From Vibrio ziniensis (GTDB taxonomy: Bacteria; Pseudomonadota; Gammaproteobacteria; Enterobacterales; Vibrionaceae), in NCBI RefSeq assembly GCF_011064285.1, contig NZ_CP049332.1:620001-684000 (forward strand): a DNA stretch of 64,000 nucleotides, given 5' to 3'. The notes below the pieces were generated by a model, which saw nothing but the letters and a program-made list of their open reading frames with translations, was not told the DNA's origin and did no database searches. The translations under genes and the position numbers were made by a program. The first letter of the stretch is position 1; each line of letters opens with the position of its first letter. Shown here one piece after another: positions 63,046-64,000 of the stretch.

Positions 63046-63654
63046 ATGGCTTTAGAACAGCTGTTAGATTCAATTGCTGAAAAAGGTTGGTATATCTGGG
63101 ATGATTTCTTAACCATTGAGCAAGTGAAGCTACTCAAGAATTGTGCTTCTGACGATTGGCATCGAGCACGAATTGGACGAAAAGAAGAGATTCAGCGAGC
63201 AACGGACATTCGTCGAGATAAAATTCAATGGCTAGATGTTGATATGGGCCAACCTGTGCAAGACTATCTAGAACGTATGGAGTCTATTCGTAGAGAAGTA
63301 AATCAATCTCTATTTTTGGGCTTGTTTGAATATGAAGCTCATTTTGCTCAATACGAAGTTGGAGACTTCTACAAAAAGCACTTAGATGCATTTCGTGGCA
63401 ATGAAAGTCGCAAATTGACGACGGTCTTTTACATGAATGAAGACTGGAGTGAAGAAAACGGTGGTGAGTTAAACGTTTATGATCTTAATGATCAACTGAT
63501 TCAAACCATTGCACCAATTGCAGGTCGATTAGTTGTATTTCTTTCAGAGCAATTCCCACATGAAGTACTTCCTGCTCGCGCAAAGCGCCATAGTATAGCC
63601 GGTTGGTTTCGTACAAACGGTGTTAGTGAAAGTCGTTTCGATATTCTTTCTTAA
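63046..63654 (+). CDS. 2OG-Fe(II) oxygenase (prolyl 4-hydroxylase-like)
   Basis: A 202-residue protein (start uncertain, ATG 63046 or GTG 63037) of the P4Hc-type 2-oxoglutarate/Fe(II) oxygenases. The iron motif is H-x-D in YKKHLDAFRGNE, with distal His in QFPHEVLP and the co-substrate Arg in RHSIAGWFRTN. VFYMNEDWSEENGGELNVYD is a typical barrel stretch. It may hydroxylate a protein, for example a ribosomal protein or elongation factor, but the target is not known. Confidence 0.88.
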   Translation: MALEQLLDSIAEKGWYIWDDFLTIEQVKLLKNCASDDWHRARIGRKEEIQRATDIRRDKIQWLDVDMGQPVQDYLERMESIRREVNQSLFLGLFEYEAHFAQYEVGDFYKKHLDAFRGNESRKLTTVFYMNEDWSEENGGELNVYDLNDQLIQTIAPIAGRLVVFLSEQFPHEVLPARAKRHSIAGWFRTNGVSESRFDILS

Positions 63655-63658
63655 AGTA

Positions 63659-63681
63659 AAACAGGCTATTAGCCTGTTTTT
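63659..63681 (+). terminator. Bidirectional terminator
   Basis: Stem AACAGGCT / AGCCTGTT with a T run, between convergent genes. Confidence 0.85.
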
Positions 63682-63699
63682 TTACCATATAGTTCAACG

Positions 63700-64000
63700 C
63701 TAAACGCGAGCTTGTGTTAAATACTGATGTTGAAGGATATACATACGTTTCACATCTCTGTATTGACCGTTGATAAAGAACTCTTCAACAAGATGGCCTT
63801 CCTCAATAAAGCCACATTGTTCATAGAGATGCACTGCTTTTTCATTTTCTATTGCTACATGTAAGTAAATTTTATGAAGATTAAGAATTGTGAATGAATA
63901 GTCTAATGCTTTATTGATCAATGTGTTAGCGTATCCTTTACCTTGATGTTCTGGAGTAATAATGATCTGGAACTCTGCACTGCGATGAATGTAGTTAATT
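63700..64000 (-). CDS. speG: Spermidine N1-acetyltransferase SpeG (5' end beyond window)
   Basis: A GNAT-fold acetyltransferase that acetylates spermidine and spermine to limit polyamine toxicity. The frame continues off the right edge; the visible part reads NYIHRSAEFQIIITPEHQGKG (acetyl-CoA loop) and then ALDYSFTILNLHKIYLHVAIEN, EQCGFIEEGHLVEEFFINGQYRDVKRMYIL. This matches V. cholerae SpeG closely from memory, and speG lies near vpsT in that species too. Confidence 0.94.
   Translation of the reverse strand, partial: INYIHRSAEFQIIITPEHQGKGYANTLINKALDYSFTILNLHKIYLHVAIENEKAVHLYEQCGFIEEGHLVEEFFINGQYRDVKRMYILQHQYLTQARV

Noticed and set aside
1..64000. Integron, prophage or intact insertion sequence
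   Set aside because: No integrase, phage structural gene, transposase or attC-like array was found. The repeats seen are small, intergenic and few.

Overview
The window is typical Vibrio chromosomal DNA of roughly low-40s percent GC, most likely from chromosome II. The clearest pointers are a VpsT-type c-di-GMP receptor next to speG at the right end, KtrAB, a Qrr small RNA with LuxO sites, and a ShyA-type endopeptidase beside a SulP transporter at the left end. From memory, several of these pairs are neighbours on V. cholerae chromosome II. No rRNA, tRNA, CRISPR array or intact insertion sequence was seen.

Left part (1-30.4 kb) is mostly core Vibrio content. It holds the cut-off SulP transporter, shyA, a two-domain glutaredoxin with an EamA transporter, a porin gene that has lost its start codon, ohr/ohrR, an FAH-family enzyme, an mscS-azlC-azlD run, ktrAB, ppnP, a pirin, three GGDEF proteins, alkB, a DUF3612-type regulator facing a stand-alone malate-synthase-like domain, an EamA/MarR pair, yjbR, cheV, ppiC and yqhA. 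Two RNA genes lie in intergenic gaps. One is a clear Qrr (22280-22386). The other is an unrecognised sRNA candidate (about 7200-7101, minus strand) with a correctly spaced sigma-54 promoter and two hairpin loops that share one sequence.

Middle part (31.9-45.9 kb) is the most interesting block. A divergent pair of transcription units meets at a Fur-like box. Leftward are a TonB-dependent receptor and an SbmA-type peptide transporter. Rightward are two seven-bladed FG-GAP surface lipoproteins, a secreted M16 metalloprotease, a dedicated ExbB-ExbD-TonB set, and a protein with the Cys-Cys-x10-Cys-x2-Cys motif of FhuF ferric reductases. Together they look like an iron-regulated system that captures a protein or peptide, imports it, proteolyses it and recovers the iron. 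It resembles in logic, but not in gene content, the ferredoxin-importing Fus system of Pectobacterium.

Right part (45.9-64 kb) is accessory DNA with several decaying genes. It has an orphan AAA ATPase, an ankyrin-like gene split at an A AAA AAC heptamer, a LysR-CocE hydrolase-BCCT-MFS cluster, a decayed AlkD-like gene, a PEP-CTERM protein, a LysR/DUF1254 divergent pair followed by a broken second DUF1254 copy, an outer-membrane protein, vpsT, ybjQ, a 2OG-Fe(II) oxygenase and the cut-off speG. Three copies of a palindromic repeat with the core CGAGCC...GGCTCG lie at about 6.96, 28.03 and 56.43 kb.
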